Positions 44,205 to 52,690 of a stretch of DNA of 64,000 bases are shown one piece after another (position 1 is the first letter of the stretch; each line of letters begins with the position of its first letter). The notes beneath the pieces were generated by a model. It saw only the letters and a list, made by a program, of their open reading frames with translations, ran no database searches and had not been told where the DNA came from. This DNA is from Bifidobacterium sp. ESL0690 (GTDB taxonomy: Bacteria; Actinomycetota; Actinomycetes; Actinomycetales; Bifidobacteriaceae): positions 868,001 through 932,000 of the forward strand of contig NZ_CP113939.1 in assembly GCF_029392315.1 (NCBI RefSeq). The letters run 5' to 3'. The position numbers and the translations under genes were made by a program.

Positions 44205-44365
44205 GTTGGCCGCGACAGTCCTGGATTTCTTGAACCCAGGCCCAACTTCTTGCCGCGGAGGCGACCGGAAATTTCGGCTGAACTCCCTTTTGCCGACCTT
44301 CGCGGGCACCGCCGTGCCTCTGGTCGGTTACTGATGGGTTCAGCGACCTCTTCTGTGATTGATAA
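44205..44365 (-). promoter_or_regulatory. Lysine riboswitch (L-box) controlling the permease gene
   Basis: Read on the minus strand, the hallmark blocks occur in order: AGAGGTCGC (44351 down to 44343), CAGTAACC, GAAGGTCGG, AAAAGGGAG, GCCGAAAT, GGTCGC, TTGGGCCTGGGTTC and CTGTCGC (44218-44212). These match the conserved core of the lysine riboswitch. A -10 TATAGT (44379-44374) puts the transcript start close to the first block. A 6-bp hairpin (CGCGGC/GCCGCG, loop CAAC) directly follows the aptamer and may be part of the switch. About 140 bases separate it from the permease ATG. The remainder of 44067-44472 shows nothing further. Confidence 0.9.
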
Positions 44366-44472
44366 CAAGAGCGACTATAGGGGATTTTCGCGACAAATGA
44401 TGAGGATTGTCCACTGATTACCGCCATTTGTCGTATTTGGTTCATTGATTTGTTTGCTCGTTCATCGGCTGA

Positions 44473-45828
44473 TTACAGATTTTGTACGATTCCGATGAAC
44501 AGTGGGACCCCGTCAGGCGTGTCGTATTCATAGAGGAACGGATGGTCAACAATGAATGATACAGATTTATCTATTCCGGGATTTGGCGCGGTGGACAACG
44601 TCTCGCTTGTATATGCGGCAGCTTTGACGCCGGTTTCGCCCACGTCAATGCTGGTGCCTTGGATGATTTGACCGATGTAGAGGGGATCTTTGTTGGTCAT
44701 TTTGGAAAAATTCGCGCGTGATGGGTTGAAAGCGGAACGAATGCCGAGCTTTCTTAAAATTGATATTGAATCGCCGAACGTATTGGCTATCTTGAACTTC
44801 GGAAGACTGAGATCGACTTCGGTTGGCTCGCTTTTCGCGTTGAACATGGCGCGTAGCGAGTCGGTTTTTCCTGCTAGGTCGTTTGCCGCTGTTTTTTGGT
44901 CGGGCAGCACGATTTTCAGTTTGGATCCGTCGTCGAATGCTTTGTCGAGGCGCCTGAACCCTTCGCCTCTGGCCATATCCATAGTTCCGCTCTGGCTCAT
45001 CATGGAGACCTTCGAGTCTCCTTTCTCTCCGTGGAACGGTTGGTCGGATGTGTCGTCCGCGTCGAATGGGTCTTGCCATTTCCCGTTTGCATACACGGTG
45101 TTGAGGAGCGTTAGGATTGCGTCGTCAGAAGCGAAATCAGGCTTGAGGATTCCGTGAGTTTTCCTATCCACCCATGAGCTCATTTGCCCAGAGGCATCGC
45201 CTGAGAACGTTTTCATCTCAGCGTCGAAGCCATGTTTCATATCCTTCTTGAAATCCTTGTCGAGGGGATGTCCTTTCTGAATCCATATCGAATTGTCGGT
45301 CTGCATCTTTGATTCGCAGGTGAATTTGCCGTACCTGGAAGCAGCTCCACAGTAACGTTTGCCGTTGATGGAGAGCATCAGCGAATGATAATCATCGATG
45401 TTAGGCTTTTCGTTGCCGTTGAGGGTGGATTGAAACTCGGTTTTCGTGGTTCCGGCCGATCCTTGCTCGGCCATGGAAAGCGTCACCCACATTGAGGTGG
45501 GGGAATAGTTGATATTGCCGCTTTTATCGGCTAGAGCCTGATTGGTGAGGAAAAGCGGCGAGCTTGTGTACGCAAATCGCTGGACGCTGGTTTTGGCGGT
45601 TTGACTTGGTGGCGTTGCATCGGGGTGAGTGATTGTATCCCATGTTGCGCAGCCCCACAGGATGAGGAAAGCCGCGATGACGCACACGCTCACTATTCGG
45701 GTCGTGATGCGTGAAAATCGGTGTCGACGTCGTGGAACTACGATCTCTGGATCGTGTGGTGTTGAGGAAGATTCTGTTGGCTTGTGAAGGCGTTGCGCGT
45801 TGGAGCCTTTCTTGTCTTGATGTTTCAT
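44473..45828 (-). CDS. Serpin (serine protease inhibitor family), membrane-anchored
   Basis: A 451-residue protein from the ATG at 45828 (GGCGGGAAC upstream); an earlier TTG at 45909 is unlikely. Residues of about 1-50 are basic and cytoplasmic; a single hydrophobic segment (IVSVCVIAAFLILWGC, about 60-75) anchors it. The serpin fold follows: NINYSPTSMWVTLSMAEQGSA, helical body, VDRKTHGILKPDF, LLNTVYANGKWQDPF and the reactive-centre-loop hinge DVGETGVKAAAYTSETL, ending FIVDHPFLYEYDTPDGVPLF. Serpins trap proteases by inserting this loop. In gut bifidobacteria they inhibit host proteases; the loop here is short, so the target cannot be predicted. Confidence 0.93.
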   Translation of the reverse strand: MKHQDKKGSNAQRLHKPTESSSTPHDPEIVVPRRRHRFSRITTRIVSVCVIAAFLILWGCATWDTITHPDATPPSQTAKTSVQRFAYTSSPLFLTNQALADKSGNINYSPTSMWVTLSMAEQGSAGTTKTEFQSTLNGNEKPNIDDYHSLMLSINGKRYCGAASRYGKFTCESKMQTDNSIWIQKGHPLDKDFKKDMKHGFDAEMKTFSGDASGQMSSWVDRKTHGILKPDFASDDAILTLLNTVYANGKWQDPFDADDTSDQPFHGEKGDSKVSMMSQSGTMDMARGEGFRRLDKAFDDGSKLKIVLPDQKTAANDLAGKTDSLRAMFNAKSEPTEVDLSLPKFKIANTFGDSISILRKLGIRSAFNPSRANFSKMTNKDPLYIGQIIQGTSIDVGETGVKAAAYTSETLSTAPNPGIDKSVSFIVDHPFLYEYDTPDGVPLFIGIVQNL

Positions 45829-46392
45829 GATGCGTTCCCGCCTGCTGAAAGTGGCATATTTCTTCGTCTGTGTTCTTCTGTCGTTGGTAATGTAGCCGTC
45901 AAATGCCAATAACGATTGATTTCTATTCTAATAGGCTATCACTTCGATTTCGATAGAAACTGATCAGCCGATTCTTGTTGCCGGATCTTCGAATGGATGG
46001 CTTGGAAACTGTCTTGTCTCAATCGACTCATCTTGCTTTAATCAGAATGTCGGCGACAGGCGGTGTTGTCAATGTTCCATTGCAATCGGAAACGAATAAT
46101 TTGTGATGCTCGTTGTCGTCGCGCGTATTTATATGTTCGGCTCAATCGAACATTGAGCCGTCCACGGCATAAGTCGATTCGATTGTTTACCAGATACAAT
46201 TGGATGGTTCGCAACCCCGATGGTCGTTGACTGCTCTGATTCACTCGGTGAGATTGTTCATTAGAACCGTCAGGAATCGGATAGCGTTGTGGTTCCTGCC
46301 CTTGGAGCGTGGAGCTATCTTTTGACAAACTGGGCGTTTGCGTACTGTGCGGAGCGAATCGCTTTCGTCCGTCTTGGCGCTAGACTTGAGGC
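45829..46392. other. Intergenic region upstream of ychF and serpin, with one hairpin
   Basis: Contains the promoter regions of the divergent serpin and ychF genes. An inverted repeat GGCTCAAT/ATTGAGCC (46139-46146/46152-46159, loop CGAAC) stands out. TTGACA at 46322-46327 with TACTGT after 15 bases, and TAGACT at 46381-46386, are promoter candidates for ychF. A 96-codon minus-strand frame (46038-46328) starts with TTG, lacks a ribosome-binding site and is not called. Confidence 0.45.
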
Positions 46393-47481
46393 ATGTCTTT
46401 AACTATCGGAATCGTCGGTCTGCCGAATGTCGGCAAATCCACTATGTTCAATGCTTTGACCCGCAACAACGTGCTTGCGGAAAACTATCCGTTCGCCACC
46501 ATCGAGCCCAACACCGGCATCGTGCCGCTGCCCGACAAGCGGCTTCCCGTGCTGGCCAAGCTGGTAGGCACCGAGAAGATCGTGCCGGCCACCGTTACGT
46601 TCGTCGACATCGCCGGCATCGTCAAAGGTGCCTCCGAGGGTGAGGGCCTGGGCAACAAGTTCCTGGCCAACATCCGCGAGGCCGACGCGATCTGCGAGGT
46701 CGTGCGTGCCTTCAAGGACGATGACATCGTCCACGTCAACGGCAAGGTCGACCCGTCCGACGACATCGACACCATCAACACCGAGCTCATGCTCGCCGAC
46801 CTGCAGACCATCGAAAACGCTTTGCCCAAGCTCGAGAAGGAGCTGCGCGGTAAGAAGGTCACGCAGGAATACATGGACGCGGTCAAGAAGGCTCAATCCA
46901 TCCTGAGCGAGGGGGAGACCATCGACCACGCCGCTTCCGCCGGCAAGATCGATAAGACCGACATCTACGACCTGCATCTGATGACCGCCAAGCCGTTCAT
47001 TTACGTCTTCAACGTCGACGACAACGAATTGGGCGACAAGGACTTCCAGAAGCAGCTTGCCGATTCCGTCGCGCCCGCCCAGTCGATTTTTTTGAACGCT
47101 CAGTTCGAGTCCGACCTGACCGATCTCGATGAGGCCGATGCCCGCGAGATGTTGACCGATGCAGGCTTGAAGGAATCCGGCCTCGACCAGCTGGCTCGCG
47201 TCGGCTTCGATGTGCTCGGCCTGCAGACCTTCCTGACCGCCGGTGTCAAAGAGGTGCGTGCCTGGCAGATCCATCAGGGCTGGACCGCCCCGCAGGCCGC
47301 CGGCGTCATCCACAGCGATTTCGAGCGTGGCTTCATCAAGGCCGACATCGTCTCCTACGACGATTTCGTCGCCGCCAACGGCAGCATGAACGAGATCAAG
47401 GAGGAAGGCAAACTCCGCCAGGAAGGTCGCGACTACGTGATGCAGGACGGTGACATCGTAGACTTCAAGTTCAACGTGTGA
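46393..47481 (+). CDS. ychF: Redox-regulated ATPase/GTPase YchF (OLA1 family)
   Basis: A 362-residue P-loop protein: [19 protein letters not shown] (Walker A/G1), [19 protein letters not shown] (G3) and the altered G4 [13 protein letters not shown] typical of YchF, which prefers ATP. A coiled coil lies in 110-190 and the C-terminal TGS domain ends [20 protein letters not shown]. It binds ribosomes and takes part in the oxidative stress response. TAGACT ends six bases before the ATG and there is no Shine-Dalgarno, so the mRNA may be leaderless. Codon use is strongly biased, as expected for a well-expressed gene. Confidence 0.96.
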   Translation: MSLTIGIVGLPNVGKSTMFNALTRNNVLAENYPFATIEPNTGIVPLPDKRLPVLAKLVGTEKIVPATVTFVDIAGIVKGASEGEGLGNKFLANIREADAICEVVRAFKDDDIVHVNGKVDPSDDIDTINTELMLADLQTIENALPKLEKELRGKKVTQEYMDAVKKAQSILSEGETIDHAASAGKIDKTDIYDLHLMTAKPFIYVFNVDDNELGDKDFQKQLADSVAPAQSIFLNAQFESDLTDLDEADAREMLTDAGLKESGLDQLARVGFDVLGLQTFLTAGVKEVRAWQIHQGWTAPQAAGVIHSDFERGFIKADIVSYDDFVAANGSMNEIKEEGKLRQEGRDYVMQDGDIVDFKFNV

Positions 47482-47496
47482 GGTTGTTGATACATT

Positions 47497-47545
47497 TAGG
47501 CTCACATTTTTTCAACTCGTCGAAAAAATGTGAGCCTATTCTTTT
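47497..47545 (+). terminator. Terminator after ychF (16-bp perfect stem)
   Basis: A perfect 16-bp stem (47497-47512/47523-47538) around a 10-base loop, followed by TTCTTTT. It lies 15 bases after the ychF stop. Confidence 0.9.
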
Positions 47546-47759
47546 AATTGTATGGAGAGTTGGGCTTGCCGAATTGTAATTCTGTTACCCTGGCGCTGTC
47601 AGTGAAGAGGGGTGAGACTCAAGACCTCTTTCGCGCTGTGCAAGCAATTGCGACACGCCGATAAATGTGATTTTCTTAACGAGAAAATTGTAATTCAATT
47701 TCCTTTCAAACCTCAATCGACACAACCCTTGAACGTTTTAAACAAATCGCCGTCTAGTG

Positions 47760-47944
47760 TATAGTGACGCAGCTCATTATCGTGTATTGGATTGACCCAG
47801 TAAACGAAACGGACTATGCTGTGGAATTAGCCAAGGAGGGGACACCTCGAGAAATCAAGGTGTATAACTACCCGAGTTTTTTGGGGTGCTGTCCGTCGGG
47901 CGTACTTAACGAAGAGTATCGTCAGTAAATCGACGGACTGTAAG
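47760..47944 (+). promoter_or_regulatory. Leader of the arginine-deiminase-like operon: promoter, possible short ORF, structured RNA
   Basis: TATAGT (47760-47765), preceded at 17 bases by TTTAAA, would start transcription near 47772. In the leader an open frame of 48-54 codons (GTG 47764 or 47782 to TAA 47927-47929) reads as a plausible peptide ([20 protein letters not shown]) but lacks a good ribosome-binding site. The last 60 bases before the carbamoyltransferase contain GTCCGTCG/CGACGGAC (47888-47895/47931-47938) enclosing a TACT/AGTA hairpin, and AAGGAGGGG at 47834. Whether it encodes a leader peptide or is a regulatory RNA is open. The region 47546-47759 shows no gene. Confidence 0.4.
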
Positions 47945-47953
47945 GTGGTTATT

Positions 47954-48973
47954 ATGACTGAATTGTCCCATTTCCAAGGGCGTAGTTTGCTCTCTACACG
48001 TGATTTCACAAAAGAAGAACTCATGTGGCTTATCAGGTTTGCGATCCACCTCAAGGAATTGAAGCGCAACAACATTCCTCATCATTATCTTGAAGGCAAG
48101 AACATCGCGTTGCTCTTCGAGAAGACCTCTACGCGTACTCGTTCTGCTTTCACCACTGCAAGCATCGATCTCGGCGCTCATCCTGAGTTCCTCGGCAAGT
48201 CGGATATCCAGCTGGGTAAGAAGGAGACCGTACGTGATACCGCGTTGGTCTTGGGCTCCATGTTTGACGGCATCGAATTCCGTGGATTCAAGCACGAGCA
48301 CGTTCTGCAGCTTGCAAAGTATTCCGGGGTACCGGTCTGGAACGGGCTTACCGATCAGGAGCACCCGACGCAGATGCTCGCTGATTTCATGACGATTCTT
48401 GAGGAGTTTGGCACCCTTGAGGGCAAGACGTTGGCCTATTGCGGTCAAGGTCGCAACAATGTCCAGAATTCGCTGATGATTACCAGTGCCATTCTCGGTG
48501 TGAATTATGTGGATGCGACTCCTGAAGATCTGGCTCCGGATCCGGCCATTGTGAAGGTCGCCGAAGGCTTCGCAGCAAAGTCGGGATCGACCATCAAGGT
48601 CACTTCCGACCCGGTCGAAGCTGTGCGTGATGCCGATGTCATCTACACGAATGTATGGGCTGCGATGGGTGAAGAGGCGCAGTTCGCCGAACGTGTTCGT
48701 GTAATGCGTCCGTATCAGGTCAATTCCGAATTGCTCTCTAACGTTCGTAACCCCAACTACATCATTCTGCATTGCCTGCCTGCGTTCCATAACGCCGAGA
48801 CCGATTATGCCAAGGATATCCAAGAGCGTTTCGGAATCAGTGAGATGGAAATCACCGACGAGTGCTTCTATTCGTCGCACGCACGTCAGTTCCAAGAAGC
48901 TGAGAACCGTATGCATAGCATCAAGGCTATCATGGCGGCAACTTTAGGGAATCTTTACGTCCCTAGCATCTGA
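47954..48973 (+). CDS. Ornithine-carbamoyltransferase-like enzyme with altered alpha-amino site
   Basis: A 339-residue transcarbamylase from ATG 47954 (AAGGTGG five bases upstream). The carbamoyl-phosphate site is intact ([21 protein letters not shown]) as are [10 protein letters not shown] and LHCLPAFH, which contact the carboxylate and side-chain end of ornithine. In place of the E. coli motif TDVWVSMG it reads TNVWAAMG: the Asp and Ser known to hold the alpha-amino group of ornithine are Asn and Ala. Otherwise it is close to catabolic and anabolic OTCs. It is the first gene of the operon that includes a carbamate kinase, so it should work in the direction of carbamoyl phosphate release. 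The substrate may be an ornithine analogue without an alpha-amino group; this is inference. Confidence 0.9.
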   Translation: MTELSHFQGRSLLSTRDFTKEELMWLIRFAIHLKELKRNNIPHHYLEGKNIALLFEKTSTRTRSAFTTASIDLGAHPEFLGKSDIQLGKKETVRDTALVLGSMFDGIEFRGFKHEHVLQLAKYSGVPVWNGLTDQEHPTQMLADFMTILEEFGTLEGKTLAYCGQGRNNVQNSLMITSAILGVNYVDATPEDLAPDPAIVKVAEGFAAKSGSTIKVTSDPVEAVRDADVIYTNVWAAMGEEAQFAERVRVMRPYQVNSELLSNVRNPNYIILHCLPAFHNAETDYAKDIQERFGISEMEITDECFYSSHARQFQEAENRMHSIKAIMAATLGNLYVPSI

Positions 48974-49013
48974 TGTATTGATGCTCCTCTGATTATTTTC
49001 TATTCCTAGACCG

Positions 49014-49045
49014 GGCTCCTCTAATTTCCTCGTATTATAGGAGCC
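49014..49045 (+). terminator. Hairpin between the carbamoyltransferase and antiporter genes
   Basis: GGCTCCT/AGGAGCC (49014-49020/49039-49045) around an 18-base loop, without a T run. It is more likely an mRNA-processing or attenuation hairpin than a full terminator. Confidence 0.35.
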
Positions 49046-49116
49046 TGGCCGAGGCATAACTTTAGCCATTCATCTGGCACCAGTGTAGATACCAGTATAT
49101 GAAAAAGGATTTTCTT

Positions 49117-50658
49117 ATGTCACAAACTACTGTTGCAAAATCTGATGAAAAGAAGGATGTCAAGCCCAAGCGTCGCAAGTCGATGCCGAATACTTATGTC
49201 ATTCTTTTCCTGATCATCGTAGTAATCGCCGTTCTTACGTGGTTTGTTCCCGGCGGTGCCTATAAGGCGGATGCTACAGGCCACGCGATTTCGGGCACCT
49301 ATCACAGCGTGAAGTCGACACCGCAGGGCATATGGGATATGCTCATGGCGCCTATCACCGGCATGCTCGGCTCTAAGACCATCGATCCGGCGATTCCGAT
49401 TTCGCTGTTCATTATGCTTTTCGGCTCCTTCCTCGAAATGATGGAAGAGAGCGGGGCTCTGAAGATCGGTCTGCGCAAGATCGCAATTGCGAGCCAGAAG
49501 AAGCTGTTGCTGCTCATCGTGGCGCTTACCAGCATCATGAGCGTCTTGGGAACCATCGAAGGTGCATATGAGGAAGGTATCGTCTACCTGCTGATGTTCC
49601 TGCCGTTGCTTCTGGCAATGGGACTTGATACCGTTACCGGCACCATGATTATCGTGCTTGGTACTCAGGCAGGCTGCCTGGCATCTACGATTAACCCGTT
49701 CGCCACCGGAATCGCTTCGGGCATCGCTCGTATTTCCGTTGGTGACGGCCTCGGCTTGCGTGTCATCATGCTGATCGTCTTTACCGCTTTGGTCTCGTTC
49801 CTCATTTTCACCTATGCCAAGCGCGTTCAGAAGGATCCTTCCCGTTCGATGCAGTATTACCGTAGGGACAAGGATCTTGAGCTGTTCCCGACCGCAGAGG
49901 ACGATTCTCATCTTTCTCTGACCGGAGCTCAGAAGGCCTCCCTGTGGCTGTTCGTTGCGACCTTCGTGATTATGGTTATCTCGCTCATTCCGTGGACGGG
50001 GCTCAACTCGAAGTGGACGTTCTTTGAAACCTTCGCCACTTGGATCGGCAAGACGCCGGTGCTTCGCGTGTTGCTTGGCTCTGATATCACCCCGTTTGGT
50101 TCCTGGTATTTCGCCGAGCTTTCGATGCTGCTGCTGGTCATGTCGTTCATCATCGGCAAGGTCATGGGATACACCACCGACAAGATTGTCAACATCATCA
50201 TTCACGGCGCCTCCGGTCTGGTGTCCACGGCGTTGATCGTGGCGATGGCCCGTGGCATTCAGGTCGTTATGGATGATGGCCAGATTACGCCTACCATCCT
50301 GCACATGGGTGAGAGCTCGCTGGCCGCGCTGCCTCCGATTGCTTTCATGATTGTCTCCCTCATCTTCTACACCCTTATCGCCTGCCTCATCCCCAGCTCG
50401 ACCGGACTTGCGGCTGCGACCATGGCCATCATGGCATCATTGGCCGGCTTCGCACATGTTCCTGCAGCGTTGATGGTTACGATTTACTGCATGGCTTTGG
50501 GCTTGGCGAAGATGGTCACACCAACATCCATCGTGCTGATGACGTGCCTTCAGGCCGCGCATATTTCGTATGGGAAATGGATACGTTTCATCGCGCCGTA
50601 TTGGGCGATCATCTTTGGCGCCTGCTGCGTCATCCTCGTCATTGCAGCGCTTATCTGA
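49117..50658 (+). CDS. YfcC/ArcD-like amino-acid antiporter
   Basis: A 513-residue permease from ATG 49117 (AAAGGA seven bases upstream; an earlier in-frame ATG at 49099 overlaps that site). It has about twelve hydrophobic segments, starting RRKSMPNTYVILFLIIVVIA, and the family motifs TWFVPGGAYK, GTIEGAYEEGIVYLLMFLPL and IPSSTGLAAATMAIMASLA. The family (COG1288) includes basic-amino-acid antiporters that exchange substrate for product in deiminase pathways. In this operon it could exchange the guanidino substrate for the amine product of the carbamoyltransferase. Confidence 0.88.
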   Translation: MSQTTVAKSDEKKDVKPKRRKSMPNTYVILFLIIVVIAVLTWFVPGGAYKADATGHAISGTYHSVKSTPQGIWDMLMAPITGMLGSKTIDPAIPISLFIMLFGSFLEMMEESGALKIGLRKIAIASQKKLLLLIVALTSIMSVLGTIEGAYEEGIVYLLMFLPLLLAMGLDTVTGTMIIVLGTQAGCLASTINPFATGIASGIARISVGDGLGLRVIMLIVFTALVSFLIFTYAKRVQKDPSRSMQYYRRDKDLELFPTAEDDSHLSLTGAQKASLWLFVATFVIMVISLIPWTGLNSKWTFFETFATWIGKTPVLRVLLGSDITPFGSWYFAELSMLLLVMSFIIGKVMGYTTDKIVNIIIHGASGLVSTALIVAMARGIQVVMDDGQITPTILHMGESSLAALPPIAFMIVSLIFYTLIACLIPSSTGLAAATMAIMASLAGFAHVPAALMVTIYCMALGLAKMVTPTSIVLMTCLQAAHISYGKWIRFIAPYWAIIFGACCVILVIAALI

Positions 50659-50671
50659 GTATTTCCCACAC

Positions 50672-50708
50672 TGATATTCCTGCAGAGAAATGTTTTCCCT
50701 GCTTATCA
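50672..50708 (+). terminator. Hairpin ahead of the guanidino-hydrolase gene (possible attenuator)
   Basis: TGATA..TATCA encloses GCAGAGAAA/TTTCCCTGC (50682-50690/50694-50702, one mismatch, loop TGT). A second bulged inverted repeat (TTTGTTTAGT/ACTAGACAAA, 50718-50743) follows in an A/T-rich stretch. It separates two halves of the operon and may set their ratio. Confidence 0.4.
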
Positions 50709-50784
50709 GATAAGGTTTTGTTTAGTCTTAAAAACTAGACAAATAAAAAATAAAAGTATAAATAATAAGAAAGGTTGGGCCATC

Positions 50785-51654
50785 ATGAATGCCCCAGCAG
50801 ATACAAGCAAAACATATGTAACCAATGCGACTAACCCTCTGAAGAAGGTGATGATGTGTTCACCGGTGGGCTATAAGTTCAACGACATCAACGTCATCAC
50901 CACCGAGTGGATGAAGAAGGGCGACACCGAAAAGAACGACGTTATGGTCCGTGAGTGGCAGACCCTGGTCGATGCCTACAAGGACAACGGCATTGAGGTC
51001 GTTCAGGTCGAGCCGCACCCTGAATGCGAGGTCATGACGTTCTCCCGTGACTATGGCTGCATGGTCAAGGAAGGCGCCATCATCGGCCACTTCCGCCACC
51101 CGGCACGTCAGATTGAGACCAAGTACTATGAGGCGAAGCTCAAGGAAATGGGCGTTCCGATCATTGCCAGGGTCAATGCCGGCTGCATGGAAGGCGGAGA
51201 CTTCTGGATGCTCGATGAGCATACGCTGGCTTGGGGCGAAGTCGATCGCACCGACGAAGCCGGTGTCGCCAACCTCCGTGAGCAGCTGTGGAAGTACGGT
51301 TACACCGTCGTAGGTGTTCCTGTCAACCCGGACAACCTCCATCTGGATATGTGCTTCAACATCGTGGCGCCGCAGGTTGCACTGGCCGTCATCGACCAGC
51401 TTCCTTATCAGTTCGTGAAGGCTCTGAAGCGTCGTAACTTCGAGCTCATCCCTGTCGATGCTCAGGATGTGTTCAAGCATGGCTGCAACGTCGAGGCAAT
51501 CGGCAACGGCAAGGTCATCGCCATCGAGAAGAACAAGCACATCAACGATAAGATGCGTGCTCTCGGCCTTGATGTCATTGACGTGCCCTTCGATCAGATC
51601 CTGCACGCCGGCGGTGGCCCTCACTGCCTGACTCAGCCTATTGAGCGTCCGTGA
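50785..51654 (+). CDS. Amidinotransferase/DDAH-like guanidino hydrolase
   Basis: A 289-residue enzyme of the guanidino-modifying superfamily (COG1834-like), shorter than true arginine deiminase (about 410). The FSRDYGCMVKEGAIIG strand, the catalytic Glu in GCMEGGDFWML, His in NLHLDMCFNIV and the nucleophilic Cys in AGGGPHCLTQP are all in place. Members hydrolyse guanidino groups to ureido groups (dimethylarginine dimethylaminohydrolase, some deiminases). In this operon it would supply the ureido compound that the carbamoyltransferase splits. AAAGG is ten bases before the ATG. It overlaps an alternative start of the dehydrogenase. Confidence 0.88.
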   Translation: MNAPADTSKTYVTNATNPLKKVMMCSPVGYKFNDINVITTEWMKKGDTEKNDVMVREWQTLVDAYKDNGIEVVQVEPHPECEVMTFSRDYGCMVKEGAIIGHFRHPARQIETKYYEAKLKEMGVPIIARVNAGCMEGGDFWMLDEHTLAWGEVDRTDEAGVANLREQLWKYGYTVVGVPVNPDNLHLDMCFNIVAPQVALAVIDQLPYQFVKALKRRNFELIPVDAQDVFKHGCNVEAIGNGKVIAIEKNKHINDKMRALGLDVIDVPFDQILHAGGGPHCLTQPIERP

Positions 51655-51668
51655 GAAAAGGCTCTGTA

Positions 51669-52658
51669 ATGCATATTCTTATCTGTGATTATCCGGATTC
51701 AATGATGCCGGACCATCGCTTGGAAATGCAGACGCTGAAAAATGGATTAGGCGACGACGCCGTCATCGATGTGCTCGAATATGACGATTCGCGACATGAC
51801 GAATTTCTGAAGGCGATAAGCAAGGCGGATGCGTTACTGACCGCGTTTGTCAATGTCGACGCTTCGGTGATGGATGCCGCGCCTAATCTCAAGGTCGTCT
51901 CGTTGAATTCCACGGGATACGATCGCGTGGATCTCAAGGAAGCGACCAAGCGGGGCATCGGTGTATGCCCCGTTGGCGAATACTGCACGACGGATGTCGC
52001 GGAAGCGGCTGTTGCCTTCGTGCTGGCCCTGCACAAAAGAATCAAAGCTTACGGCCAACAGATTGACAGGGACCATGAATGGGACTTCTCGGCATTCCCG
52101 GCATGGCCGCGTCTGCAGGATCAGAGCGTAGGTATCTTTGGCTTCGGCAAGATCGGCAAGGCGACCTCGAGGAAACTGATGGGCTTGGTCAAAGACATCT
52201 CAGTCTGTGACCCTTACATCAGCAACGAGTCCGCTCTCGCCGCAGGGGTAACCATGAAGGATAAGGACGAACTGCTTGCCACGAGCGACGTCATTATCAA
52301 TATTATGAACCTCAACGATACCAACGTTGGCTGCTTCAACGCCGATGCGTTTGCAGCGATGCAAAGAAAGCCGTTGTTCGTCAATGTCAGCCGCGGCCTA
52401 TGTGTAGATGAGTCTGCACTGTTGGAGGCGCTTGATTCCGGGCAGATTCGTGGCTATGCGGCCGATGTGTTGAGCGACGAGACGCCCGACCTGGCCAACA
52501 ATGCCTTGGTCGGCAGGGACAACGTGCTCCTGACCCCGCATTCCGCGTTCTATTCCACAACCTCAATGGAAGCTTTGCAGCGTTTGTCTTGCGAGAACAT
52601 CGTGCACTTCCTGAAAGGCGAAAAGGAAAGGGTGTTCAAGCTCGTTAATGCAGTGTGA
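51669..52658 (+). CDS. D-isomer-specific 2-hydroxyacid dehydrogenase
   Basis: A 329-residue NAD-dependent dehydrogenase from ATG 51669 (AAAAGG upstream). The NAD-binding motif VGIFGFGKIGKATSRKL lies near 150, and the catalytic triad is visible: Arg in FVNVSRGLC, Glu in DVLSDETP, His in LLTPHSAFYS. The family interconverts 2-oxoacids and D-2-hydroxyacids. It is unusual within an arginine-deiminase-like operon. Placed between the guanidino hydrolase and carbamate kinase with 14 and 32 bases of spacing, it suggests a 2-oxo or 2-hydroxy intermediate. Confidence 0.9.
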   Translation: MHILICDYPDSMMPDHRLEMQTLKNGLGDDAVIDVLEYDDSRHDEFLKAISKADALLTAFVNVDASVMDAAPNLKVVSLNSTGYDRVDLKEATKRGIGVCPVGEYCTTDVAEAAVAFVLALHKRIKAYGQQIDRDHEWDFSAFPAWPRLQDQSVGIFGFGKIGKATSRKLMGLVKDISVCDPYISNESALAAGVTMKDKDELLATSDVIINIMNLNDTNVGCFNADAFAAMQRKPLFVNVSRGLCVDESALLEALDSGQIRGYAADVLSDETPDLANNALVGRDNVLLTPHSAFYSTTSMEALQRLSCENIVHFLKGEKERVFKLVNAV

Positions 52659-52690
52659 AACTCCGTTCGCACTGGAAAGGAAATAAAAAT

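Noticed and set aside
46038..46328. 96-codon minus-strand gene upstream of ychF
   Set aside because: TTG start without ribosome-binding site, low-quality composition, and it covers promoter-like sequence.
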